Positions 19,370-30,913 of a DNA stretch of 64,000 nucleotides are shown here, piece by piece. Position 1 is the first letter of the stretch. Each line of letters starts with the position of its first letter. Below the pieces are notes generated by a model. It was not told the origin of the DNA, did not search any database, and saw only the letters and a program-made list of their open reading frames with translations. A program made the position numbers and the translations under genes. The stretch spans positions 203,524,102-203,588,101 of the forward strand of contig CM040125.1 of assembly GCA_022559845.1 (NCBI GenBank), written 5' to 3'. Source of the DNA: Amorphophallus konjac (taxonomy: Eukaryota > Streptophyta > Magnoliopsida > Alismatales > Araceae).

Positions 19370-20718
19370 GCTTTTCTCAAACATGTAAGCAACATGTGGC
19401 AATAATCTTCCTTTCATTAATTTTTTTCGTACATCAGATAGGCCACAGCCAATACAATGCATATCAAAAATAAAGATACCACATCCGTTGGTACGATGAT
19501 ACAAGCTGATTACTCGGCGCAGACACGGCTAGCACCCCTAAGCCGAGCCACTGACTCTACCCAGTGTAGAAACTGGCTCGAATAACGGGATGACTGGCCC
19601 TGTTTGCCTGGGAAGCTCGGAGAAAAAATATCAGAGGAAGAAAGGAAGAAAATGAAGGAATGTCCAGATATCTGGAAAACAAGCGAAGGCCTCCTCTGCC
19701 AACTCTTTGGAAGGGAACAAGGCCAGAGGCCGAACAGAAAGCAAGCGCCTCCAAGTGGGGCGAGCAAGGATAAGAAAAAGGGCATCCTCCAAAGAGTGAA
19801 GAAGTTGGTTGAAGAGCAGAAGAGGGGGAGAGACCGAGCGCCCCCTCGAAGAGGTGAGAGGGGCGATGGGGATAGAAATAAAGGAGGACCAACGACGTTA
19901 CGTCATTAGTCCCCTCTAATGGGGCGGCGACCCCTAGAGCAGGAGAGAGCCCACAACCAGGCCTCCTTCCTTCTTGTACGCCGTCTGGCGGCGGTCCAGG
20001 AGTTGGGAGCGAGCCCGTCGCTAGGCCTCCTTCTTTCTCGTACGATGTTCACCTCGTCCTCCTTCTTTGTCATACGTCAGAGCAGTATGAATACCTCGAC
20101 GGCCGCCAGGGTCATCGTTTTCCGAATCACCCTCCATGTATCGTCGATAATCTCCCAGCAAGAGAGACAGACGCTTTGCAAAAAGGGAAAAAGAGGAAAA
20201 ATTGCAAGGGAAGCCTTAAGCGGTGATGAGAGGTGGAGACGCCCTTCGGGACCTTTTATGGGCCGAAAGGGGGAACCCTCTCCTTAATTGACTCTGCCCT
20301 CAAAAAAACGCGAAAGGCAGGAACCCTTCCCTAAGGGCAGTTACTCCATTTCTTTCAATGGCCCTCCTATAGGGACACGCGAAATGGCAAGTCATTCAAA
20401 GCATGGAAAGGTGCCGGTCTCATGTCAACCGCCTGGCCAATCAGCACACGACGCGAAATGCCTACAGAATGTACAAAATCTTCGCTTTTACTAGCAACTG
20501 CAGATACGATAGTCAAATCGCACCAAAGGTGATAAGGAACAGTCAATCAAGTTCTAAATATTACTGCCATTATATATAGAATGTAAAAAAACCTTACATG
20601 GCAATATTCAGAAAAGAAGAAAAGAGCTAGCACATCGAACTCATTTTCCTCCTAATCTATGGAGATAGGGAGACTCCGAGAGGCCCGCGGCCTTTCCTGA
20701 TGCTCGGCGGTCGAAGGA
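19370..20718 (+). other. 3' non-coding region of the Tat relic
   Basis: Several short ORFs occur on both strands (for example 19604-19909, Lys/Arg-rich) but none matches a family I recognise. GAAAGGGGGAAC near 20262-20273 could be a polypurine tract, so the LTR may start soon after; I could not prove this without its partner. Confidence 0.45.
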
Positions 20719-20723
20719 TCCTC
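20719..20723. repeat. Target-site duplication TCCTC, left of the solo LTR
   Basis: TCCTC precedes TGATGTG at 20724 and recurs directly after CCAACA at 50081-50085. Confidence 0.85.
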
Positions 20724-21842
20724 TGATGTGTGTGGGGTCATGAAGTGTGCCTTGCATATGGTTATGTTTTTTATGATAACTAACCTTATAAATAACTTTG
20801 TGTCTGCTTGCATATGCTTATATGTCTCGTTAAGGAGCTTTTATCACTCATAATCCATGATTTTGATATCCATGTAGATCTCATGTTCTACATTGTCTTT
20901 TACAGGAGAGAGATGATTGGAAGACACCTACAAATCATATGGATGCATGGTAATATCTATGTATGTGAATCTTGGTGGAAAGAGGTTGACATGTGGTGTA
21001 ATATTGATTAAACCCCAAGGAATACTTGATTTTTGTGTTTAAACATTCAATCTCTTCCCAGTCCCTTGTGCTATCCATGTTACATATATTCACTTGGTTC
21101 TTTCATGTATATTCTTCATAAGGTTCTTATGCTAGATGCATAGTTTAAATTCCACATGAAAGTGGTGGCTGAAATGACTTGATTGAAACTCTCACATTGA
21201 ATGATATTCATTTTCTCATGTTGAACTTTAGCATTTGCTTTCATGCTCTTTCATAGTGTCGACCTATCAAAGGATGGTGTCGACCCCATGTCTCGTAAGT
21301 ATCACTTAGATACAAATGGTTCATGGATCTGTGAAGAGAACTTGTGTTAAATTCAATCACATCATTCATGTGGATTTTGGTTTTACAATGCCACTCTTGT
21401 TGCACTTGATGCATAAAGTTCATTACTATATGAACTTGTTTCCTTGATGAGGATAAACATGTTTTTCCAAAGAGTTTTTATGCACCTTGAACATAGATTT
21501 TAATGTATGTGCCTTTTGCACTTTCTTTATGGTTACAAGTTGCTCATACCTTGTTCACATGCATAGAAATATCCTTCGATCTTTAGCTTAGAACATTTGT
21601 GGTTCAAAGTGTTCGTATGCACCTTGAACATGGGTTTCATGTATATACTTCATGCATTTATCATTTGGATTATTGAGCTAAAGTTCTAATCATTTTTTTC
21701 TTATGGTTTTGTAGGATTAAAATCCTTAATTAATATAAACCCTCGAAGATCAAAGGAGTTTGATGCCACAGAGTTTGGAAGGGTTGCAATGGAGTTTGGG
21801 GTTGAAAATCTGAAAGTCTGGAATTTACTGTAGCTTTAGGTC

Positions 21843-21847
21843 GATCA
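21843..21847. repeat. Target-site duplication of the Tekay element (GATCA/GATCG)
   Basis: GATCA lies before TGTAAGACC at 21848, and GATCG after GTGACA at 48794-48798: four of five bases match. Flanking GGTCGATC repeats in the solo LTR support the join. Confidence 0.7.
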
Positions 21848-23677
21848 TGTAAGACCCTAGAATTTTTATAAATTATTTTTAGAATATTTAATTATTTTTT
21901 AGAATTTATAAAGGCCTAAATAAATTTATAAATAGAATATTAGATCAATAAGTCATTATAAGGCCTAATTAGGTTAAATAGTTAACCTGGCCTATTTAAA
22001 GATAATCCAAAAGGTTAATGGACCAAGCCCATTAAGTTTGGCCCATATTCTAGAAGGTTAATTGACTTATTCACGTATTTTAAAGATAAATACTATTTTT
22101 ATAGATAATTATAAAGGATAAACGAACAAGAGAGTTTTATTTAATTGAAACTCTGTATACGTTTGGTGTAACGGTCTATCGGGCGACCGCTACAAACATG
22201 TATAGCACCTAGGCTGATGCGTTACACTCTGACAGTTCCGTGAAAGAAAGAACGAGAAAAAAGTTTAGAACTTTGGGATCTTATCTACAAGAGATCGACT
22301 TGGGAGAGCTTATAACATTACTAAGGACTCTTAGGGATTAGGTTCGGCAAATTAAGGACTCTAGAATCGATCTAATCTTCAAAACCCTATAAATAGGACC
22401 TAGTTCTGAACTGAGCGACCTTACTTTTGGCTCGTGAAGAATCAAGGTAAGGAGATATAATTTCAGGTAAGTTCTTTAGAAGATTTTGTTTAGTATACTT
22501 TAGACTAATAGTTCTCCAAATTTCGTGCTAGGAGATCAAGCAACCAAGGAGTTGCTGGTTCGACCATAGTAACCCAGGAATCAGAGCTAAAGGCCCCTGA
22601 AGATCAGGGAATTAGGACGTCCAAACAAGGTAATTAGAGTTCAGTTATTTAGAACTTTTTGATCACCTTAGTTTCATCTTCTTACCCTCAAAATTTCACG
22701 TCCTTAGGTCAGGAGGCTGAGGAGCTAGGACAGCGTGAAGTTGCTGAAAAGTCACAAAAAAGAGAGGAACTAGGGCGATCCTTGAAAGCTCAAATTAGAA
22801 GTTTAAAGCCTAGTTGAGCAGTAGGTTATCTCATGATTGGCAAAAACGTCTTGTTAGGGATTAAAGCCCTCTGATTGTGTTTGAGTTCATACATTATAGA
22901 CTATGAATTTCATGTTTTAGTGGGATCATGCATACATACATATCCTTAGCCCTAATCTAAGATCAAAGATGTTATCTTGTTAATTCACTGCAACCTATGC
23001 ATCTAGATGACCTTTACTTCGTTTTGTCATGATTAGGGTAGTAAATCTTTTCAAAATATGACATGGTTTTAAATGATAGTCTTTTTATTTCATTATAATG
23101 TTAGCAGGGACTCTGACGCATCATACTAGGACCGTCAGACGACTATAACAGTCTTACGATAAACCGTCATAACCTCTGTTGTATTTAAAGTTTCTCAGTT
23201 GTCTCTGACGCACCATAACAGGAGCGTTACAATACTGTAACGGTCTTACGATAAACCGTCACAGTCATGTGACGCGCCTATACTAGATCGTCAGAGTGCG
23301 GTTTACTGTCAAACCGAGATAGGACTGAGGACAGCCAAACTTACTTATAAATAAGCCTAGTTATCTAAGTTTTAACCTTATTTTCATGACTTTGAGTTTC
23401 TTAATTGATTCATGATAGGAAATTGTATGATTAAGGCATTTTGAGTTATTTTAAGTTGTGCTAATTTCATTGGCTAAACTCTATAGTTTTATATTCTAAA
23501 TCATGATTTTCTAAGGTTAAATTGACGAGATTTTATCTTAGTTTCACATTGTTACGCATTCTTTTCTATCTATAGAGTCATTTCTCTAAGTACATGGCGT
23601 ATATTCTGGTATATGGCCATTAGTTTACACTTTGCACTATAGGAACACCATTCTTGGACATGAGGACCTCTCTATTG
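21848..23677 (+). repeat. Left LTR of the Tekay element, part 1
   Basis: Start of the LTR up to the CACTA insertion. Contains TATA (22388-22395), a palindrome GTAACGGTC...GACCGCTAC (22171-22195) and the ACGGT/ACCGT hairpin cluster at 23105-23300. It resumes at 39292 after the TTG duplication. Confidence 0.9.
22388..22395 (+). promoter_or_regulatory. TATA box, Tekay left LTR
   Basis: TATAAATA in CCCTATAAATAGGACC. The right LTR has the same box at 45994-46001. Confidence 0.6.
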
Positions 23678-24225
23678 CACTACCAGAAAAAGCGGGATTT
23701 CAGACGGACGTTATCCGTCTCAAATCCGTCGGAAAATCCGTCGCAAACCGTATTTGTAACGGAATTCCGACGGATTTAAGACGGGAATCGACCGTCTGAA
23801 ATTCTTAGTCACAAATTTGTGACAGTTAATTTATCTGTCTGAAATTCCGTCTGAAATTAAGATAGAATAAATTTCGGTCACAAATTCCGTCTAAATTTCA
23901 TACGATAAAATTTCCGTATGTAACTTTCCGTCTGCAATTATCCGTCTGTATTTCATACGGTTTTTAAGACGGATTTATAATCCGTTTTAATTACCGTCAG
24001 TAATCCGTCTGAAATATTGTCTAAAATCCGTCGCTATATCTGCCGGATATTACGACGGATAACTTATTCGTCGTAACTACCGACGACGACTCCATATGCA
24101 AATTCGTCCTAAATCCGTCGGTGTTTGAAACGGAAACAACGACGGATATTAATTTCCATCTGAAATTACCGTCGCTATTCCAAACGGAAATAGCGACGGA
24201 GTGAAAATCCGTCTGAAATCAAAAA
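23678..24225. repeat. CACTA left terminus and subterminal repeats
   Basis: After CACTACCA come about 30 copies of TCCGTC or GACGGA in both orientations, often as TCCGTCTGAAAT. In En/Spm these subterminal words bind the small transposition protein and bring the ends together. Confidence 0.85.
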
Positions 24226-24507
24226 TATATATTTTTTAAATATTACGTTTATTTATCTAATAAACCTGTTAAAAAAAATTATTAGGAACCTACTGATAAC
24301 CACAAAAAAAACTCAACATCAACGTACCCAAATAAATAACCACCACCGAAAAAAACTCAACATCAACATAGATGTTCAAATAAATAAACACCACCAATAA
24401 AAAAATTCCACCATGCTGATCAAATAAATACAAAAAAAAACACATTAACCCTGCGGATCCGTCTGAATAACATAAAACAAATATCATAAAACAAACATCA
24501 TTAAACA
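24226..24507. other. Non-coding DNA between TNP1-like gene and CACTA left end
   Basis: A-rich 3' flank of the TNP1-like gene with AATAAA-type words; no ORF supported. Confidence 0.5.
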
Positions 24508-24600
24508 TCAAGAAATATCTGGTACATCGTCAATATCCTCATCATCCATATCGTCACTGCCCTGCTCATCTCCTCTGTCGCTGCCCGCAGAAGGATCCCC

Positions 24601-27600
24601 CTACATTAAAAAAATAATAACATTCATTTATAGATAAAAAAATTAGTGCGAAGAAATGAGCATAAATATAAATCAAACATATCAAATTGATAACTGCAGA
24701 TTTTATAGATCAACTACTAGCTTGAAACAATATTTAGACCCCCGGACCCGACCTGGTAGTTCATTTAAACTAAGTGTATTTTAAAACTGAACTTTGAGCG
24801 CCGAGCTCAAACCGGACATCCGATTTGGATTTCGCCAGTTCTGACAAGTCACTTTCATCTCCCCAGTCGCGTTGGAATGATCGGCACGTCCGTCCGACCA
24901 GTATTTCCAATTTTAGACCCCCGGACCCGACCTGATAGTTCATTTAAACTAAGTGTATTTTAAAACTGAACTTTGAGCGCCGAGCTCAAACCGGACATCC
25001 GATTTGGATTCCGTCAGTTCTGACAAGTCACTTTCATCTCCCTGGTCGTGTTGGAATGATCGGCACATCCGTCCGACCAGTATTTCCAATTTTAGACCCC
25101 CGGACCCGACCTGGTAGTTCATTTAAACTAAGTGTATTTTAAAACTGAACTTTGAGCGCCGAGCTCAAACCGGACATCCGATTTGGATTCCGTCAGTTCT
25201 GACAAGTCACTTTCATCTCCTTGGTCGTGTTGGAATGATCGGCACGGCCGTCCGACCGGTATTTCCAATTTTAGACCCCCGGACCCGACCTGGTAGTTCA
25301 TTTAAACTAAGTGTATTTTAAAACTGAACTTTGAGCGCCGAGCTCAAACCGGACATCCGATTTGGATTCCGTCAGTTCTGACAAGTCACTTTCATCTCCC
25401 TAGTCGTGTTGGAATGATCGGCACGGCCGTCCGACCGGTATTTCCAATTTTAGACCCCCGGACCCGACCTGGTAGTTCATTTAAACTAAGTGTATTTTAA
25501 AACTGAACTTTGAGCGCCGAGCTCAAACCGGACATCCGATTTGGATTCCGTCAGTTCTGACAAGTCACTTTCATCTCCCTGATCGTGTTGGAATGATCGT
25601 CACGGCCTTCCGATCGGTATTTCCAATTTTAGACCCCCGGACCCGACCTGGTAGTTCATTTAAACTAAGTGTATTTTAAAACTGAACTTTGAGCGCCGAG
25701 CTCAAACCGGACATCCGATTTGGATTCCGTCAGTTCTGACAAGTCACTTTCATCTCCCTGGTCGTGTTGGAATGATCGGCACGGCCGTCCGACCAGTATT
25801 TCCAATTTTAGACCCCCGGACCCGACCTGGTAGTTCATTTAAACTAAGTGTATTTTAAAACTGAACCTTGAGCGTCGAGCTCAAACCGGGCATCCGATTT
25901 GGATTCCGCCAGTTCTGACAAGTCACTTTCATCTCCCCGGTCGCGTTGGAATGATCGGCACGGCCGTCCGACCAGTATTTCCAATTTTAGACCCCCGGAC
26001 CCAACCTGGTAGTTCATTTAAACTAAGTGTATTTTAAAACTGAACTTTGAGCGCCGAGCTCAAACCGGACATCCGATTTGGATTCCGCCAGTTCTGACAA
26101 GTCACTTTCATCTCCCCGGTCTGGTTGGAATGATCGGCACGGCTGTCCGACCGGTATTTCCAATTTTAGACCCCCGGACCCGACCTGATAGTTCATTTAA
26201 ACTAAGTGTATTTTAAAACTGAACTTTGAGCGCCGAGCTCAAACCGGACATCCGATTTGGATTCCGCCAGTTCTGACAAGTCACTTTCATCTCCCCGGTC
26301 GCGTTGGAATGATCGGCACGTCTGTCCGACTAGTATTTCCAATTTTAGACCCCCGGACCCGACCTGGTAGTTCATTTAAACTAAGTGTATTTTAAAACTG
26401 AACTTTGAGCGCCGAGCTCAAACCGGGCATCCGATTTGGATTCCGCCAGTTCTGACAAGTCACTTTCATCTCCCCGGTCGCGTTGGAATGATCGGCACGG
26501 CCGTCCGACTAGTATTTCCATCTTTAGACCCCCGGACCCGACCTGGTAGTTCATTTAAACTAAGTGTATTTTAAAACTGAACTTTGAGCGCCGAGCTCAA
26601 ACCGGACATCCGATTTGGATTCCGCCAGTTCTGACAAGTCACTTTCATCTCCCCGGTCGCGTTGGAATGATCGGCACGGCCGTCCGACCGGTATTTCCAA
26701 TTTTAGACCCCCGGACCAGACCTGATAGTTCATTTAAACTAAGTGTATTTTAAAACTGAACTTTGAGCGCCGAGCTCAAACCGGACATCCGATTTGGATT
26801 CCGCCAGTTCTGACAAGTCACTTTCATCTCCTCGGTCTGGTTGGAATGATCGGCATGGCCGTCCGACCGGTATTTCTAATTTTAGACCCCCGGACCCGAC
26901 CTGATAGTTCATTTAAACTAAGTGTATTTTAAAACTGAACTTTGAGCGCCGAGCTCAAACCGGACATCCGATTTGGATTCCGCCAGTTCTGACAAGTCAC
27001 TTTCATCTCCCCAGTCGCATTGGAATGATCGGCACGTCCGTCCGACCAGTATTTCCAATTTTAGACCCCCGGACCCGACCTGGTATTTCATTTAAACTAA
27101 GTGTATTTTAAAACTGAATTTTGAGCGCCGAGCTCAAACCGGGCATCCGATTTGGATTCCGCCAGTTCTGACAAGTCACTTTCATCTCCCCGGTCGCGTT
27201 GGAATGATCGACACGGCCGTCCGACCAGTATTTCCAATTTTAGACCCCCGGACCCGGCCTGGTAGTTCATTTAAACTAAGTGTATTTTAAAACTGAACTT
27301 TGAGCGCCGAGCTCAAACCGGACATCCGATTTGGATTCCGCCAGTTCTGACAAGTCACTTTCATCTCCCCGGTCGTGTTGGAATGATCGGCACGGCCGTC
27401 CGACCGGTATTTCCAATTTTAGACCCCCGGACCCGACCTGATAGTTCATTTAAACTAAGTGTATTTTAAAACTGAACTTTGAGCGCCGAGCTCAAACCGG
27501 ACATCCGATTTGGATTCCGTCAGTTCTGACAAGTCACTTTCATCTCCCTGGTCGTGTTGGAATGATCGGCATGGCCGTCCGAACGGTATTTCCAATTTTA

Positions 27601-28247
27601 GACCCCCGGACCCGACCTGGTAGTTCATTTAAACTAAGTGTATTTTAAAACTGAACTTTGAGCGCCGAGCTCAAACCGGACATCCGATTTGGATTCCGTC
27701 AGTTCTGACAAGTCACTTTCATCTCCCTGGTCGTGTTGGAATGATTGGCACGGCCGTCCGACCGGTATTTCCAATTTTAGACCCCCAGACCCGACCTGGT
27801 AGTTCATTTAAACTAAGTGTATTTTAAAACTGAACTTTGAGCGCCGAGCTCAAACCGGACATCCGATTTGGATTCCGTCAGTTCTGACAAGTCACTTTCA
27901 TCTCCCTGGTCGTGTTGGAATGATCGGCACGGCCGTCCGACTGATATTTCCAATTTTAGACCCCCGGACCCGACCTGGTAGTTCATTTAAACTAAGTGTA
28001 TTTTAAAACTGAACTTTGAGCGCCGAGCTCAAACCGGACATCCGATTTGGATTCCGCCAGTTCTGACAAGTCACTTTCATCTCCCCGGTAGTGTTGGAAT
28101 GATCGGCACGGCCGTCCGGCCGATATTTCAAGTTTTAGACCCCCGGCCCCCGGATTTTCTCAATTCTTCAAAAGTAAATGAGTTTTAAAATTAATAATGA
28201 ACATAATTGAGTAATTCCATCAAAATAAAAACATAGTAAACACTCAC
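24601..28247 (-). other. Last intron of the TNP1-like gene (3.65 kb)
   Basis: Donor GTGAGT after CCCGCACAG at 28248; acceptor TAG before 24600. Phase 0 joins the Gln-rich exon to the acidic C-terminus. Nearly all of it is the 179-bp tandem array. Confidence 0.75.
24733..28133. repeat. 179-bp satellite-like tandem array, 19 copies
   Basis: The word TTTAGACCCCCGGACCCGAC recurs every 179 bases from 24733, and 19 periods end exactly at 28133. Copies differ at few sites, mainly C/T and G/A. Copies 2-6 and 16-18 share GTCAG and TCGTGTTGG, copies 7-14 mostly GCCAG and TCGCG, and copies 8-10 and 12-14 share private variants. This indicates block duplication of about four units (716 bp). A nucleosome-scale unit in a transposon is a plausible satellite precursor. 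Confidence 0.95.
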
Positions 28248-28930
28248 CTGTGCGGGCTGTGGTGTGGTGGTGGTTGATTTCTGAGGGACCATTCCGCTCT
28301 GGGAGAGGAGGCCACTAATTGCCTGCAAGAATACTAACACTTGGCTAGAGATCTCTTGCTGGAAATGCTGCTGCTGCCGCTGCATATCAGAAATCTGCGA
28401 TCAGACCATGTCCATCATGTCGCTGGCAGAAGTGCTGGGGGCAATGGAAGGTATATTGAAGGCACTGCCACTGGAAGAAGTATAGCTAGAACTCGCACAC
28501 GCTGATGTCACCGCGCTTGCGTCTAGGCTCTCCCCAAAACCATATAGTCGGCCTTTCTTCGGTACACCAGTTGCTGCCACCCACTCCACCGATCGAACTC
28601 CGGCTGCTGCATGTCTCCCTCCCCGTACTTCTCTGTCACTGCTTTGCTATATGTTTCCTACAAATTGAATAAAATAACTAGTCAATTTCATATGAATTAC
28701 ATGCCAATTTAAATGAACGGTACAAGTTACATATGTAGATAAACTTACCGCTGTTGACTTAGCTGTGTCACTCACAAAATCATTAGTCCCCTTCTTTTTG
28801 TGTATTCTGTCGAACACCTCGAGGAACGACGGAGGTCGATTAAGCTCCACAGCCTGTTATACAATTCATAGTAAAAAAAAAGTCAAATATTGGGATAAAT
28901 TGTAAGAAGATAAATTGGTATATTACTTAC

Positions 28931-29257
28931 CAATTTTTGTTTATGAGCCGCATAAGAGATGGACCCACTCATATGCAAATTTGAACCTGGTTTTGATGTC
29001 CTGTTTGCTTTGGCTTTTTCGGACTTTTCTATCCACTTGGGGTCGGCAAAATGGTCACAAGATATCTCCCAATCCTCCTGCCTCATCCATAGAGGGCGAT
29101 GCGCCTTCCACAATTGTCGGTCTTCACTCCCCCCACTCAATTTTTTAGCGTGTGCTCGGGCCTCATGTATTCTCCTCTTATAACTTGAGAGCATAGTTGA
29201 CTCCCAGGCACGACGACATCTCGCCGCGTCATGTCCACATGTGAATTGAAAAGACCG
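28931..29257 (-). pseudogene. TNP1-like core exon (Transposase_24 domain)
   Basis: A 109-codon exon in phase 0 at both ends. It starts RSFQFTCGHDAARCRRAWES, has SYKRRIHEARAHAKK, then WKAHRPLWMRQEDWEISCDHF and the tail SNLHMSGSISYAAHKQKL. The basic N-terminal helix and the Trp-rich middle match the plant Ptta/En/Spm Transposase_24 family. The exon itself has no disabling change; the damage is in the exon at 28248-28657. Confidence 0.8.
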
Positions 29258-29744
29258 CTGTAAATATATTGCTTTTCACACTTAGTATAAAGTTGTAAAT
29301 TGACTTTGGGAAATACTTGAATTAAATGACGTAATTACTTACTAAGAACATGTTGTACAATGAATCGCAGACGGACATCGGAAAATCTCTGAAAGTGGAA
29401 GCTGCCCCGGGCACATGTGCCAACATGAGTTCGGTGGAATGATGGACAGCGCTATGGGGTTCAAATTTCATACTGCAATTGCAAATGTCAAAATATTCAT
29501 ATTAGACAGTTGAGGGCTAATTAATGTAATATAACCTTATAGATTTACCCGGATACCCAACACGGGCGACGTCTATGATGGGTCGTGCCTCCCTCGTGAC
29601 AACTGCCGACATCGTCAAGGGGCTGACTGGTGGGGGTGGGCCCTGTACAAGTGGGAGGTGGTGGGAGGGCACTGAGACCTGCAAGAATTTATTGTCATGT
29701 GGAGTGATACATATACTGTGAACATATAATTAAAATATACATAC

Positions 29745-30509
29745 CTGCAGCGGGAGGTGGTGGGGGTGGCGTATGCACAACAGGTGGGAGGGCACTGAGA
29801 CCTGCAAGAATTTATTGTCATGTGGAGTGATACATATAATGCGAACATATAATTAAAATATACATACCTGCAGCGGGAGGTGGTGGGGGTGGCGTATGCA
29901 CAACAGGTGGGAGGGCACTGAGACCTGCAAGAATTTATTTTCATGTGGAGTGATACATATACTGTGAACATATAATTAAAATATACATACCTACAGCGGG
30001 AGGTGGTGGGGGTGGCGTATGCACACCAGGTGGGAGGGCACTGAGACCTGCAAGAATTTATTGTCATGTGGAGTGATACATATAATGCGAACATATAATT
30101 AAAATATACATACCTGCAGCAGGAGGTGGTGGGGGTGGCGTATGCACAACAGGTGGGAGGGCACTGAGACCTGCAAGAATTTATTGTCATGTGGAGTGAT
30201 ACATATAATGCGAACATATAATTAAAATATACATACCTGCAGCGGGAGGTGGTGGGGGTGGCCTATGCACAACAGGTGGGAGGCCACTGAGACCTGCAAG
30301 AATTTATTGTCATAAGTAGAACAATAATTGAAGAATTTAAATTAAAATATACATACATGATCCTCGAGTCTTTTTGCCACTGAGACCTGCAAGAATTTAT
30401 TGTCATGTGGAGTGATACAAATATTGCGAACATATAATTAAAATATACATACCTGCAGTGGGAGGTGGTGGGAGTGGCGTATGCACAACAAGTGGGAGGC
30501 CACTGAGAC
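29745..30509 (-). repeat. 123-bp exon-plus-intron tandem repeat
   Basis: The unit is a 57-bp exon and a 66-bp intron. Six full exons (30453-30509, 30237-30293, 30114-30170, 29991-30047, 29868-29924, 29745-29801) each follow TTCTTGCAG and precede GTATGTATA. All are phase 1, so any number can be included without frame change. Each encodes about 19 residues, LSALPPVVHTPPPPPPAAG. The exon at 30357-30386 is a 30-bp variant (GLSGKKTRGS) in a 93-bp unit. A continuous ORF also exists through exon and intron in another frame because 123 is 3 x 41, but it ignores the splice sites. Confidence 0.85.
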
Positions 30510-30913
30510 CTGCAAGAACTTATTTTCATAAGTAGAACAAATGTTCAAGAATTTAAATTAAAATATGCATACCTGTAGCGGGAGGTGGTGGCGTATGTAC
30601 AAGTGGTGGTGAGCCGACACTTGCACCTATAAATAAATTCTTTTAAGTTTGTCAATAATTAAAATATTTATATAGCTAACTTATTGATCAAATATACCTG
30701 TGTCTGAAGAAGATGGTAGCGAGGAGGTAGTAGTGCCCCTCTCACTGCTAGATCTCCTCCCACCCCTAGTACGACCTCCTCGCACCATTTCCTTATGAAT
30801 AACAAAACAATTAATACATATTAATCCATAATTATATAAGGCTAGACAAATGTTATTTAAAATTATGCTTAAAAGTAAGAATCTTCTTACTAAATTATCA
30901 AAACATGCCTCCC

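Larger units (their letters stand above)
17222..20718 (+). mobile_element. Tat/Retand-like Ty3/gypsy relic (resumes at 50086-50256)
   Basis: Pol fragment (17222-19369) plus 3' non-coding DNA. It is truncated at the left by the CACTA terminus at 17221, split by the Sirevirus solo LTR (20724-50080, duplication TCCTC) and truncated at the right by another CACTA terminus at 50257. Two RNase H domains in tandem identify the Tat group. Confidence 0.8.
24508..30788 (-). pseudogene. TNP1-like gene (Transposase_24 family), 15 inferred exons
   Basis: Exons, from GT/AG and phase: 30698-30788 (MVRGGRTRGGRR start), 30573-30626, 30453-30509, 30357-30386, 30237-30293, 30114-30170, 29991-30047, 29868-29924, 29745-29801, 29549-29678, 29343-29472, 28931-29257, 28749-28853, 28248-28657 and 24508-24600. 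Exons 29257-28749 encode the plant Transposase_24 region (WESTMLSSYKRRIHEAR, PPSFLEVFDRIHKKK, later KKGRLYGFGES). The last exon is acidic. The exon at 28248-28657 is 410 bp where a multiple of three is needed (a frameshift near 28600) and has a TGA near 28400. Its known role in En/Spm relatives is binding the element ends. The proline-rich part is exceptional (see 29745-30509). Confidence 0.8.

Noticed and set aside
19510..20287. Genes on either strand after the Tat pol
   Set aside because: Overlapping short ORFs on both strands without recognisable motifs; more likely the 3' untranslated region or LTR of the element.
28191..28385. Independent small Gln-rich gene
   Set aside because: It is the downstream part of the TNP1-like exon 28248-28657 after an in-frame TGA.
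29615..30217. Protein with five 41-residue repeats (minus strand)
   Set aside because: The frame runs through sequences bounded by perfect splice sites every 123 bp. It is open only because 123 is divisible by three; the spliced reading gives phase-consistent exons joined to the Transposase_24 exons.
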